Shown: positions 35,101 to 46,013, numbered from the stretch's first letter. The stretch: 64,000 bases of DNA from Mesostigma viride (GCA_009746045.1 RPFO01000082.1:4461241-4525240), one strand, 5' to 3'. Numbers and translations are program-made. The notes: generated from the letters alone by a model not told the origin.

Positions 35101-38100
35101 ACAGCGCATGTTCCTAGCTCTGACAAATGTCTCATGGAGTCCCAGCCATTGGCTGCTTCTGGGGCGTCCCTCGTCCACCGTGGGAAGCCCAGCTGAGGGG
35201 GCGGCTGCTCGTTTCCGTCCATCCATTTCCCCCCGTCTCCCACCCCCAGCTGCCTTCCCCCCGTCTTGTCTCTGTCTACTTAATTTGAAGGTTCATGTGC
35301 CGTGCGCATGCAGGTTGGTGGGCTGGCAGCGATGGGCGTTTGTGCGTGGGTGTCCATGCTTTTCGCGCTGAAAGGAACACAGGGGTGGGGGGAGCGTGGG
35401 TGGAGGGGGGGGCGGGAAGACCAGGGAGTGGTGGATCTAAGAGTCTTGGGTACTGTCCAGAAAACTTGATCTTGGTTTAATTAGGCAATTTACTCTGCTT
35501 TGCTTCCTCTTTGGGGCCCTTTTCCTTTTTTTGGTCCTTTACTTTCCTTGGTTTCTTTAATGCTGTCATATGACGCACCGATCAGGGGATAGCAAACCAG
35601 CTCTCTCTCTTTTGGTGATTCTTAGCAGTTTCGTTGCCGAATCTCACTTGCACCTGTGCAGTAACTTGGTCTATGCCTGCTTGTGAATCATGGAGCTATC
35701 CTCGTGAGTGAGCACGGAAGCGTCTAGAAATCGGTAGCAAAATCTGGGAATCCTGCCCTCAACACTGCCCGCCCCTGCCCTCATGCTGCCCTCAACACTG
35801 CCCGCCCCTGCCCTCACGCTGCCCTCAACACTGCCCACCCCTGCCCTCACGCTGCCCTCAACACTGCCCGCCTCTGCCCTCACGCTGCCCTCAACACTGC
35901 CCGCCCCTGCCCTCACCCTGCCCACCCATGTGCAATGGTCGTGGTTTTGTCTGACACGGCTGCGCTCCTGGTTCTCCTTCCCTTGGCCCCTTGGACCCTT
36001 GGACCCTTGGACCCTTGGACCCTTGGACCCTTGGACCCTTGGACCCTTGGACCCTTGGACCCTTGGACCCTTGGACCCTTGGACCCTTGGACCCTTGGAC
36101 CCTTGGACCCTTGGACCCTTGGACCCTTGGACCCTTGGACCCTTGGACCCTTGGACCCTTGGACCCTTGGACCCTTGGACCCTTGGACCCTTGGACCCTT
36201 GGACCCTTGGACCCTCGGACCCTTGGACCCTTGGACCCTTGGACCCTTGGACCCTTGGACCCTTGGACCCTTGGACCCTTGGACCCTTGGACCCTTGGAC
36301 CCTTGGACCCTTGGACCCTTGGACCCTTGGACCCTTGGACCCTTGGACCCTTGGACCCTTGGACCCTTGGACCCTTGGACCCTTGGACCCTTGGACCCTT
36401 GGACCCTTGGACCCTTGGACCCTTGGACCCTTGGACCCTTGGACCCTTGGACCCTTGGACCCTTGGACCCTTGGACCCTTGGACCCTTGGACCCTTGGAC
36501 CCTTGGACCCTTGGACCCTTGGACCCTTGGACCCTTGGACCCTTGGACCCTTGGACCCTTGGACCCTTGGACCCTTGGACCCTTGGACCCTTGGACCCTT
36601 GGACCCTTGGACCCTTGGACCCTTGGACCCTTGGACCCTTGGACCCTTGGACCCTTGGACCCTTGGACCCTTGGACCCTTGGACCCTTGGACCCTTGGAC
36701 CCTTGGACCCTTGGACCCTTGGACCCTTGGACCCTTGGACCCTTGGACCCTTGGACCCTTGGACCCTTGGACCCTTGGACCCTTGGACCCTTGGACCCTT
36801 GGACCCTTGGACCCTTGGACCCTTGGACCCTTGGACCCTTGGACCCTTGGACCCTTGGACCCTTGGACCCTTGGACCCTTGGACCCTTGGACCCTTGGAC
36901 CCTTGGACCCTTGGACCCTTGGACCCTTGGACCCTTGGACCCTTGGACCCTTGGACCCTTGGACCCTTGGACCCTTGGACCCTTGGACCCTTGGACCCTT
37001 GGACCCTTGGACCCTTGGACCCTTGGACCCTTGGACCCTTGGACCCTTGGACCCTTGGACCCTTGGACCCTTGGACCCTTGGACCCTTGGACCCTTGGAC
37101 CCTTGGACCCTTGGACCCTTGGACCCTTGGACCCTTGGACCCTTGGACCCTTGGACCCTTGGACCCTTGGACCCTTGGACCCTTGGACCCTTGGACCCTT
37201 GGACCCTTGGACCCTTGGACCCTTGGACCCTTGGACCCTTGGACCCTTGGACCCTTGGACCCTTGGACCCTTGGACCCTTGGACCCTTGGACCCTTGGAC
37301 CCTTGGACCCTTGGACCCTTGGACCCTTGGACCCTTGGACCCTTGGACCCTTGGACCCTTGGACCCTTGGACCCTTGGACCCTTGGACCCTTGGACCCTT
37401 GGACCCTTGGACCCTTGGACCCTTGGACCCTTGGACCCTTGGACCCTTGGACCCTTGGACCCTTGGACCCTTGGACCCTTGGACCCTTGGACCCTTGGAC
37501 CCTTGGACCCTTGGACCCTTGGACCCTTGGACCCTTGGACCCTTGGACCCTTGGACCCTTGGACCCTTGGACCCTTGGACCCTTGGACCCTTGGACCCTT
37601 GGACCCTTGGACCCTTGGACCCTTGGACCCTTGGACCCTTGGACCCTTGGACCCTTGGACCCTTGGACCCTTGGACCCTTGGACCCTTGGACCCTTGGAC
37701 CCTTGGACCATACAAACGAATTCTGATCGACGCCCCCAGTCGGCGCTGGTCAAAAAGATGGAGCAGCAGGAGCCGACACTTGGCGATGCCACGAGCACCG
37801 CCCGCATGCGTGCGGAGAAGGCGTCCTACCGGGACACGTTCCCCTCCGAGGAGTTCAAGGTGGAGCCCGCTCCGGCGCCCGCACCACTGGTAGGTCAGGC
37901 TGGCTGTTGGTTGGAACAGCCGCCGGTTGTTTGCGACCGCTTTGCGAGGCCTGATGGGCGGGCTGTTGGCTTGGATGCATGTGGCTCGTTTGCATGGCTT
38001 CCTGACTCGTGGCTGGGTTGTAAGGATGCGTTTCGAGTGAGCCAAATCTGGTATGCACAGCTGCCTGGGATGTGCTGGTTAAAGAAAGGTTTTCGTAGGG

Positions 38101-41100
38101 GGGAGGGTTCTGGGAGGGCTGTTAAGGTTGCCATGCAGTTCCCAAAAGCGTTCAGTCTTTAGCTGTCATGTTCCACCTTAAGCCAGCAGCCATCTTGTTT
38201 TCATTTTTGTGCCTCTAATTTGTAGGGGTCCCTGGTCTGTGTCCTTTCTCGGTCCCTGCCCTGCCGTCAGGCTCTGTGCGTTTGGCTCTGGCCCTGTGTA
38301 TTAGCCCTTGCTTTTAGCCCGTCCTGAGCCCTATCCAGAGCCGAGAGCATTGCTGACTATATTGTAGCAGTCAGCGAGGCCGGCCACAACACAGGAGCAT
38401 ACCCCAGTCCATCGATCTCATCCGCCGCCGGTGTTGGAACCCATGCCTTCTTCCCCTCCCAATGGGTAGGACGTGCCCAAGCAGCCGACCCAAGTCTTTT
38501 GCACGCTTGAGACTTGTGCACGGTTGCTGTTCGCTGCCAGCCATGTTTTTTCTCACTACTGCCTCCACTTCCCAACTGCCAACTTCCAAACCTTCCGATC
38601 ATGCCTCCCCCCCCCCCGGTCCCCCCAGGACACCTTCATCGACCTCTCCGACGGTCAGCCACCCCCGCCACCCCTGCAACAAGGACCACTGGCCCCGGAC
38701 GCTGCTCCCCCGCCCCCCGCGTCGAGCAACCCGATGGACCTGCTGGGAGACCTGCTGTCGGCTGCCCCCGATGCGGCCGTCAGCGCGCCGACGCCCGCCG
38801 CGGTGGTGGACCCGTTTGCGCAAGCGAGCTCCCTGGATCCTTTCATGTCGGACCAGGGGGTGGGTGGAACTCTCAACACTCGGCGGGGGGGGGGGGGGGG
38901 GGGGGGAGGGGGTCATTCTGTTGAATCACGTTATGTATTCCAGCTTATAGGGCGGCAGGCCTGTGCATTGTTTTTGCTGGCTCATCGTTATGGGCGTGGG
39001 TGTTGGGGTATCTCCAGCAGGATGGGCTCGTTTATGTCAACGGGGTGGGCCAAGCCGGGAGCGTCCCCAGAGGCGGGGCAATGTGGAATGGTTGACAAAA
39101 TACTAATAGTTACGGGGGGAAATAGCCAATGAATATTTGAGTTTGTGTGTGTGTGTGTGTGTGTGTCGTGCCTTGGCGCATCCTTTTTTGCACCATGGAG
39201 ATGGTCGCATCGACCCCATGTGTCCATGTCCTGTCACCTGCCGTCTCCATGTCTCAATCAAGACGAGGATGTGCAGATACATGGGACCGATCCATCTATC
39301 TCTCGATCAGGACCAGGATGTGGTGAGACATGGGACCGGTCCATCAATGTCTCAATCGGGCGGTAGGCGCGCGCAGGCGGACTCGCCTACCCATGTCGCA
39401 CCTGTGACGATGCCAGCTGGCAAAGACTACAGCAAGTGCATGAGTAGCCGCATATGGGCATCGCTGTGGCTTTTCGATGCTCGTGGAAAGCAGCCGATGA
39501 GGCATGTCTCTTGGCTGCTGGATCAGCCGATGATGCTTGCACCGTTCTTGCACTCCTAAGATCTAAAACGGCTCGCTGGCACCGTTCTTGCACTCCTAAG
39601 ATCCAAAATGCCTCGCTTCTATCACCGTAGATGTAGGCGTCTTGTGATACCTCCCGCCTCGTGTGGGTGAGCGTCCCTGACGGACACCTCACCGCACTCC
39701 CCTGGGTCCCTGGGCGTGATCCCTCCCTCGCTGTTTTCGGCATCCAGGCAATCGAGCCCATCGGCAGCGTCGCGCAGTGGTTCACCAAGCTGTGCATGCA
39801 CGACATGGGCGTGCTGTATGAGGACCCCTACATACAGGTGCGTGGATAGGAGTAGGTGGTGCATGAAGACCCCTACATGCAGGTGCGTGGATAGGAGTAG
39901 GTGGTGCATGAAGACCCCAGCATGCAGGTGCGTGGATAGGAGTAGGTGGTGCATGAAGACCCCTACATACAGGTGCGTGGATAGGAGTAGGTGGTGCATG
40001 AGGACCCCTGCATACAGGTGCGTGGATAGGAGTAGGTGGTGCATGAGGACCCCTACATACAGGTGCGTGGATAGGAGTAGGTGGTGCATGAAGACCCCTG
40101 CATGCAGGTGCGTGGATAGGAGTAGGTGGTGCATGAAGACCCCTACATGCAGGTGCGTGGATAGGAGTAGGTGGTGCATGAAGACCCCTACATGCAGGTG
40201 CGTGGATAGGAGTAGGTGGTGCATGAAGACCCCTACATGCAGGTGCGTGGATAGGAGTAGGTGGTGCATGAAGACCCCTACATGCAGGTGCGTGGATAGG
40301 AGTAGGTGGTGCATGAAGACCCCTACATGCAGGTGCGTGGATAGGAGTAGGTGGTGCATGAGGACCCCTGCATGCAGGTGCGTGGATAGGAGTAGGTGGT
40401 GCATGAAGACCCCTACATGCAGGTGCGTGGATAGGAGTAGGTGGTGCATGAGGACCCCTGCATGCAGGTGCGTGGATAGGAGTAGGTGGTGCATGAAGAC
40501 CCCTACATGCAGGTGCGTGGATAGGAGTAGGTGGTGCATGAGGACCCCTACATGCAGGTGCGTGGATAGGAGTAGGTGGTGCATGAAGACCCCTACATGC
40601 AGGTGCGTGGATAGGAGTAGGTGGTGCATGAAGACCCCTACATGCAGGTGCGTGGATAGGAGTAGGTGGTGCATGAGGACCCCTGCATGCAGGTGCGTGG
40701 ATAGGAGTAGGTGGTGCATGAAGACCCCTACATACAGGTGCGTGGATAGGAGTAGGTGGTGCATGAGGACCCCTGCATGCAGGTGCGTGGATAGGAGTAG
40801 GTGGTGCATGAAGACCCCTGCATGCAGGTGCGTGGATAGGAGTAGGTGGTGCATGAAGACCCCTACATACAGGTGCGTGGATAGGAGTAGGTGGTGCATG
40901 AAGACCCCTACATGCAGGTGCGTGGATAGGAGTAGGTGGTGCATGAAGACCCCTACATGCAGGTGCGTGGATAGGAGTAGGTGGTGCATGAGGACCCCTA
41001 CATGCAGGTGCGTGGATAGGAGTAGGTGGTGCATGAAGACCCCTACATGCAGGTGCGTGGATAGGAGTAGGTGGTGCATGAGGACCCCTACATGCAGGTG

Positions 41101-44100
41101 CGTGGATAGGAGTAGGTGGTGCATGAGGACCCCTACATGCAGGTGCGTGGATAGGAGTAGGTGGTGCATGAGGACCCCTGCATGCAGGTGTGTGGATAGG
41201 AGTAGGTGGTGCATGAAGACCCCTGCATGCAGGTGCGTGAATAGGAGTAGGTGGTGCATGAAGACCCCTACATACAGGTGCGTGGATAGGAGTAGGTGGT
41301 GCATGAGGACCCCTACATACAGGTGCGTGGATAGGAGTAGGTGGTGCATGAGGACCCCTGCATGCAGGTGCGTGGATAGGAGTAGGTGGTGCATGAAGAC
41401 CCCTGCATGCAGGTGCGTGGATAGGAGTAGGTGGTGCATGAGGACCCCTGCATGCAGGTGCGTGGATAGGAGTAGGTGGTGCATGAGGACCCCTGCATGC
41501 AGGTGCGTGGATAGGAGTAGGTGGTGCATGAAGACCCCTACATGCAGGTGCGTGGATAGGAGTAGGTGGTGCATGAAGACCCCTACATACAGGTGCGTGG
41601 ATAGGAGTAGGTGGTGCATGAGGACCCCTACATACAGGTGCGTGGATAGGAGTAGGTGGTGCATGAAGACCCCTGCATGCAGGTGCGTGGATAGGAGTAG
41701 GTGGTGCATGAGGACCCCTGCATGCAGGTGCGTGGATAGGAGTAGGTGGTGCATGAGGACCCCTGCATGCAGGTGCGTGGATAGGAGTAGGTGGTGCATG
41801 AGGACCCCTGCATGCAGGTGCGTGGATAGGAGTAGGTGGTGCATGAAGACCCCTACATGCAGGTGCGTGGATAGGAGTAGGTGGTGCATGAGGACCCCTG
41901 CATGCAGGTGCGTGGATAGGAGTAGGTGGTGCATGAGGACCCCTGCATGCAGGTGCGTGGATAGGAGTAGGTGGTGCATGAAGACCCCTACATGCAGGTG
42001 CGTGGATAGGAGTAGGTGGTGCATGAGGACCCCTGCATGCAGGTGTGCATGGAGCTCGTTCGCTTATTTGTTCTGCGACCCTGACGGTCATCATGTGGTA
42101 CATCCGCCGCTTATCCTCGTTGCATCCTCATACTTGTCATGCAGCCTCGTTCCTCCATTGTTTGTGTCTTTCCCTCATCTCCCTCTCCCCCTCCTCTGAA
42201 CCGGCGTCTTCTTCCCCCGCTCTTTCCTTTCCTTCCCCTCCTTCCCCTCTTTCCCCTCCTGCCCCTCTTTTCCCTCGTCTGCCTCTTCCGCCTCTTCCGC
42301 CTCTTCCGCCTCTTCCGCCTCTTCCGCCTCTTCCGCCTCTTCCGCCTCTTCCGCCTCTTCCCTCTCTTCCCTCTCTTCCCTCTCTTCCCTCTCTTCCCTC
42401 TCTTCCCTCTCTTCCCTCTCTTCCCTCTCTTCCCTCTCTTCCCTCTCTTCCCTCTCTTCCCTCTCTTCCCTCTCTTCCCTCTCTTCCCTCTCTTCCCTCT
42501 CTTCCCTCTCTTCCCTCTCTTCCCTCTCTTCCCTCTCTTCCCTCTCTTCCCTCTCTTCCCTCTCTTCCCTCTCTTCCCTCTCTTCCCTCTCTTCCCTCTC
42601 TTCCCTCTGTAGGGGTTGCCATGCATGGCGATAGCATTCTCCTCGTGTGCCAACTTTCCGCCTTCTTTCTACCCCCATTCCTCCCTCCCCTCCCCCATCC
42701 CCCCCTCCTTCCCCCTTTTCCAGATCGGCCTCAAGTCGGAGTATGCTGGCAGCCGCGGGCGCCTGACGCTCTACTTTGGCAACAAGTGCAGCACGTCGCC
42801 CATCGACGTCGCCAGCTCATCGATCGCCCCCGTCCCTGGTCTTTCTGTGCAGCTGGGGCCGGTGCCGCGCCAGTTCCCCGCGCAGGCGCAGGTATTGGCA
42901 TGCGCACTCTCGTGGGCATCGTGAGGACTAGAGAATGGGGGTGTGAGGGAAGAATTTCCGTTTTGCCCTAGGGAAGAATTGCCGTTATACCCTAGGGAAG
43001 AACGCATAATATTATTCCCCTCTAACCAAATTTTATCAACCCAATGATTCGAGAGATTGGATTCAACCAACCAGATTGTATCAACCCAACTAGTTGAGGG
43101 ATTGGATTCAACCTACAAAATTGTATCAACCCAAGACGTCGAGGGATTCAAGCGTTAGAGGGTAGCTTCTCCCGATGGTCACAGGATGGAGAGTCGCCTC
43201 GCTGCAGTGCTGCTGGGGTGGGCCAGGACTGGAGGGTGGGTGACAGGGTTGAGTGGGAGGGTGGATTGGAGGATGGGACGCTGGGCCAGAGGTTAAGTAA
43301 ACGGGGCCAGGGGCAGGTACGGCACGCAGATGGAGAGCCTTCGGTGGCCTGCCTGCTCGTGGCAGTGAGAGAAGCTAGGGTGCCCTCCCTCCTCGTTTTG
43401 TGTAGAGGCTGATGGTACCCATGTGACGCAGTCTATGGCTTTTAATCGATCAATTCATGGCACCAGGCGCAGGTATGTCGCGCGGTCGCCATGTTCTGCT
43501 CCTATCTGTTCTGTCATCATCGCTTATACGCCTGTTACTGCTTTGTCCTGGTACTGTCCTCCACCGGGGGCTGCGCAGCTCAAGGTCCCCCTGGAGGTCA
43601 CCTGCGTGCAGCCGTACATCAACCTGCCCAGCCTCGTCCTCAAGTACTCGGTGGAGGGCAAGACGGTAAGTTTTTTTTCTACTGTAAAATACATTCACGG
43701 GCAGGCCGTGTGCTGTGTCCAAGGCTTTGCGCTGCCATGACGCATTAATGCCTTACAGGCGCCTTTTCATTGTGCTAGAAACTAGTCTTCTTCCTGGACA
43801 CCGAGTCGGTGTTGGGTGCCAGCATTGTCGCCAGTGTCAGGGGGGGGTCTCCATATGCTGGACTTGAACGCATTCTTGGGCTCTGCGCGCCTCACCTTGT
43901 TTTGGACATGGGCTGCACTTTTGGGTTACAGAGTGGTTGATTCTTCAGTCTTCCTTGAGTCTAGTTTGGGTGTGGAATGCCATAGTGTCCAGCGTGTGGA
44001 ATCGGTGCGGGCGCGGACACCTTCCCTGGGTGCCACATTTTTGCCCCTTTCAGGTTTGGAACGTCTTTTGCAAGACAGCTTTTGATTCTTTTCATGTGCA

Positions 44101-45967
44101 GCAGCATTTGCTGAGAGTGTGCTGGTTTTTTGCACATGACGTCACCGCCTCTGCACATTTCCTACGCTGACCATCCTATGGCTGATGCCACCCTGCCTCC
44201 CCTGCATGAGAGGATATACTGGCCCCACCTATCATGTGCACAACCTACGGCCCACACTGGACTAATTTGTTCTCCACCACTGCTCTAGTCCTCACGCGAC
44301 GTTGGACCACCGGGAATAGTTGTCTCACTTAATAGTAGCCTTTCATCTGCCCCACCTGTCATCCTTACTGGTAGCCTTTCATCTGCCCCACCTGTCATCA
44401 ATATGCGCCCCCCCCCGCCCCCCCACCCCCATTGTGCAGGCCAACCTGTGTCTTCTGCTGCCCATCGTCTCCTCCGTGTTCATGGTCCCCGTGTCCATGG
44501 CCTCGAGCGAGTTCTTCGGGCGGTGGAAAGCGGCCGCGGGCCCCCCGCTGAAGCTGCAGGAGACGCTGCGGGGCACCAAGCCGATGCCGGTGCCGTCGCT
44601 CAAGCAGCTGCTGAGCAAGCTGCGGCTCGGGTTCATCCCCGGGCTGGACCCCAACCCGAACAATCTGGTCGCTGCCAGCCGCGCGATCAGTGAGACCGGT
44701 GGGGAGAACTTTGTGCTGGTGGGTGGTAGTGACATTTGCCAGAAGTGTCTATTTTGCCAAATGTTTTGGGGCTTTGTGTTGGTAAGCGATTGGGCGATGA
44801 TGGCTTAAGGGAGTAGCTTGTTGCCAGGAAACGTGTGGGGCTTTGCTAGAATGGGGCAAAGCCACCCCTTCTGTGAGGGGTGACCCCCACGAAGCCTGGT
44901 ATAATGGTCACGGTCACTAACATGGTGGCTGTAATGGTCACCATCAGACGAGGGGTGGCCCTCCCGTGTTGGTGAGTGTTTGGGAGGTGGCGGGGGTGGG
45001 ACTGTGTTGGTAAGTGTGGGACGTTGTGCTGGGGAGTGTCGGGGCGGCGATGATAGCCAGGAAAGGCGGTGATATCGCAAAGATTGTAAATATAATCTGG
45101 AAGTGATGTGGGCTGGTGACCTTCGCCGGAAGTGAGTAGGCGGTGGTGTCCACTTCATGAGGTCAGGTGGTTTGCATCCCTCCCGTTTCAAAATAGGCTT
45201 CGCATTCATTCCGAAGAAGGGGTTTCCGTTTGCCTTGGAGTCGCGTGAAGGAATGCGCGTGCCCTGGCTTTGTCAATAGGGGTGCTTGCCCTACGAATAG
45301 CATCGGTGCACCTGTGGGTCCACTTGTGATGCGGTGGTGGATCTCTCAGTGTTTGTTGGCTTCATAAGGAAGGAAGAAAGCAAGTAAGTAGGCAGTTTTG
45401 GTTACTTTTTCCTGGTGCGACCTTCAGTTTGCCCCTGTCTGGCTCGTTCTGTTACCAGGTTCATCCATCTCCCCGTATTTGTCTGTTTGCCACGGATGGG
45501 TATGAGCCTGGCTGTGCCTTCGCAGTTGGCAACAACCTCTGTGTGTATCCGCCAGACTGTCCTTGAAACTTTGAGGACCTGCTCTTTAGAGTGATGCCGT
45601 ACATCCGCTAATTCACAGAGCTGATGGCCACTTTTGGAAACTATATCTTATGATTGTGCACTGATTTCTTGAACATCCTCTGGGCATGGCCCGCCGCCTC
45701 CAGGTGCGCATCGAGACCGATCCGACCAATGACACGCAGCTCCGCTTCACGGTGCTGACCGACCACCAGTACACGAGCCTAGGGCTAAAGGATGTGCTGC
45801 TTGACCAGCTGATGCCCAGCGGCTACATCACCGGCCACTACGCGCCAAAGATCAGCCGGTCGGCCACAGGGTCGAGTAGCACCGTGGCGGCCCCCATGGC
45901 TAGCACGGTCAGCCAGTCGCCATCCCTCCCGGCCCTGCCGGATGGCTATGGCAACCCATTCTTGTGA
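17195..45967 (+). CDS. AP2A: AP-2 complex subunit alpha (alpha-adaptin), 24 exons
   Basis: Exons: 17195-17326, 17530-17661, 19365-19490, 19999-20061, 20770-20867, 21537-21744, 22747-22818, 26538-26630, 27270-27371, 27923-28020, 28981-29062, 29535-29623, 30400-30505, 31186-31251, 31940-32046, 33319-33420, 34630-34759, 37740-37889, 38629-38859, 39748-39837, 42724-42891, 43579-43665, 44440-44718, 45704-45967. Together they give 1,024 aa in one frame, close to the family's usual length. The trunk (1-602) opens [14 protein letters not shown] and has the basic patch RKKYVWK (51-57; a PIP2-contact region in animals) and [11 protein letters not shown]. The hinge (603-729) holds a clathrin-box-like LLGDLL and two DPF motifs (713-715, 722-724). 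The ear (730-1024) keeps [11 protein letters not shown]. The protein ends NPFL, an EH-domain-type NPF motif. AP-2 selects cargo for clathrin-coated pits at the plasma membrane. Intron 6 is GC-AG; all others are GT-AG. Coding is 11% of the span. Confidence 0.95.
18685..19140 (+). repeat. 25-bp minisatellite in AP2A intron 2
   Basis: About 18 copies of a unit built on GAGCGACCGGATGTGTGATG, with 27-bp variants carrying one extra TG. Confidence 0.9.
19695..19815 (+). repeat. Two-copy repeat in AP2A intron 3
   Basis: Two copies of about 56 bp (both with GTGGTATCATTTCCC and GCGGATCATAAGCCCCTAG). Just upstream, 19638-19662 echoes the exon-3 tail and donor (CACCATGG-GCGC). Confidence 0.7.
20918..21214 (+). 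repeat. 33-bp minisatellite, nine perfect copies, in AP2A intron 5
   Basis: Exactly 9 x 33 bp, each containing TTTATTTATGGGAATGG. Because 33 is a multiple of three it gives spurious long ORFs. Confidence 0.95.
21214..21275 (+). pseudogene. Degenerate copy of AP2A exon 5 (3' half) inside intron 5
   Basis: Aligns with 20808-20869: both contain CTGCTYxGCTTGTTCCGC followed by AACATCCTCATCGC/GACATCCTCATCGC and GACACCTGG. The copy has lost the donor (CTGGAGCG instead of CTGGTGGG). Confidence 0.8.
21722..21945 (+). repeat. Tandem copies of the AP2A exon-6 end plus its GC donor
   Basis: The exon tail CCCTGGCTGCAG and the donor GCAAGC recur at about 21833 and 21929 within near-identical blocks of about 105 bp, with a further decayed CTGCAGCAGGCAAGC at 22042-22056. 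Confidence 0.85.
23068..26417 (+). repeat. 57/58-bp satellite array, about 58 copies, in AP2A intron 7
   Basis: Near-identical pyrimidine-rich units (TTTGTTTGCTTACTGTCTCC, then GGCTCGCGCCCAAGCTTGTC). They differ mainly by four versus five C in one run, which sets 57 or 58 bp. Long repetitive frames of more than 1,100 codons run through it in all plus frames; none is a gene. Confidence 0.97.
26471..26490 (+). repeat. Duplicated acceptor and start of AP2A exon 8
   Basis: CACAG-ATCCTCAAGCGCAT occurs here and, as the true exon start, at 26533-26551. Confidence 0.85.
26756..26795 (+). repeat. Duplicated tail and donor of AP2A exon 8 in intron 8
   Basis: Copies 26602-26640 with three changes (GCGCTCAGCCTG-GTAT retained). 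Weaker copies follow at about 26846 (CACCTGGTATC) and 26919 (GGCGCTGAGCCTGAT). Confidence 0.85.
28057..28505 (+). repeat. 64-bp minisatellite in AP2A intron 10
   Basis: Six to seven copies; each has GATTGGCGTACCGTACAC and GTCATGTCATGGGATGC. Confidence 0.9.
29601..29830 (+). repeat. 68-bp tandem repeat spanning the AP2A exon-12/intron-12 border
   Basis: Four copies of the exon end GACCTGTCATG and donor GTACGGG, with donors after 29623, 29691, 29759 and 29827. The first copy gives the conserved reading (LSWYIDAVL) with exon 13. Confidence 0.9.
30118..30357 (+). repeat. 7-bp microsatellite (TGACCAC)n in AP2A intron 12
   Basis: About 34 essentially perfect copies, ending 42 bp before the exon-13 acceptor. 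Confidence 0.95.
32115..32637 (+). repeat. 37-bp minisatellite in AP2A intron 15
   Basis: About 14 copies built on CCCCTTGTGGGCCTGCTGTG plus TAAGCCTCGCGTCCCTT, with scattered substitutions. Confidence 0.9.
33390..34085 (+). repeat. Graded series of AP2A exon-16 tail copies in intron 16
   Basis: The true exon end (GAGCAGCAGGTGCTCGCCG, TTCAAGCG, donor GTGAGT) is followed by copies at 33494-33540, 33595-33635, 33708-33745, 33943-33985 and 34065-34085, each less similar than the one before. Confidence 0.85.
33793..33920 (-). mobile_element. Retroelement fragment in AP2A intron 16
   Basis: Shares AAACCTTCACCC..ATG and GGCTTCT.TCACTGCCGC with the inverted fragment at 5402-5490, preceded on the left by an AT-rich tail. 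Confidence 0.5.
35758..35925 (+). repeat. 33-bp repeat in AP2A intron 17
   Basis: Five copies of a unit with CCCTCAACACTGCCCGCC and CCTGCCCTCACGCTG. Confidence 0.9.
35991..37709 (+). repeat. 8-bp satellite (TTGGACCC)n, about 215 copies, in AP2A intron 17
   Basis: 1,719 bp with a single substitution visible (36216, T to C). As 8 is not a multiple of three, every plus frame reads the same octapeptide DPWTLGPL and the minus frames read GSKGPRVQ. The array ends 30 bp before the exon-18 acceptor. Confidence 0.98.
39838..42042 (+). repeat. 45-bp satellite, 49 copies, each with the AP2A exon-20 tail and donor
   Basis: Exactly 49 x 45 bp. The last 27 bases of each unit match the last 27 of exon 20 (GAGGACCCCTACATACAG and variants), and the next unit begins GTGCGTGG like the true donor. 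In the exon frame every unit carries two TAG stops. Variants: GAAGAC/GAGGAC, TACATG/TACATA/TGCATG/TGCATA/AGCATG. Confidence 0.98.
42275..42608 (+). repeat. 9-bp pyrimidine repeats in AP2A intron 20
   Basis: About nine CTTCCGCCT units, then about 27 CTTCCCTCT units, ending about 115 bp before the exon-21 acceptor. Confidence 0.95.
43300..43480 (+). repeat. Scattered copies of the AP2A exon-21 tail and donor in intron 21
   Basis: True border GCGCAGGCGCAG-GTATTGG (42880-42898). Look-alikes: GGCCAGGGGCAG-GTACGGC at 43304-43322 and CACCAGGCGCAG-GTATGTC at 43461-43479. Confidence 0.65.
44760..45045 (+). repeat. Scattered copies of the AP2A exon-23 tail and donor in intron 23
   Basis: True border TTTGTGCTG-GTGGGT (44710-44724). 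Copies: TTTGTGTTG-GTAAGC (44773), CCCGTGTTG-GTGAGT (44963), ACTGTGTTG-GTAAGT (45001), GTTGTGCTG-GGGAGT (45023). Confidence 0.7.
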
Positions 45968-46008
45968 GCAGCCCTACATACCTGGTGCAGTCTGAATTCT
46001 TTTCCAAT

Positions 46009-46013
46009 TGTAA
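46009..46013 (+). terminator. Possible polyadenylation signal of AP2A
   Basis: TGTAA, the motif used by many chlorophytes, 42 bases after the AP2A stop codon. Position only; no cDNA support. Confidence 0.3.

Noticed and set aside
35783-38162. Frames of 638-723 codons reading DPWTLGPL or KGPRVQGS repeats
   Set aside because: Produced by the 8-bp satellite in AP2A intron 17; present in both strands and every frame.
39622-42199. Frames of 773-827 codons with Cys/His-rich or Leu/His-rich repeats
   Set aside because: Produced by the 45-bp array in AP2A intron 20; not a repeat protein gene.
42045-42971. Pro/Leu/Ser-rich, Lys/Arg/Gly-rich and Glu/Arg-rich repeat frames
   Set aside because: Translations of the 9-bp pyrimidine repeats; they also overlap AP2A exon 21 in the wrong frame.
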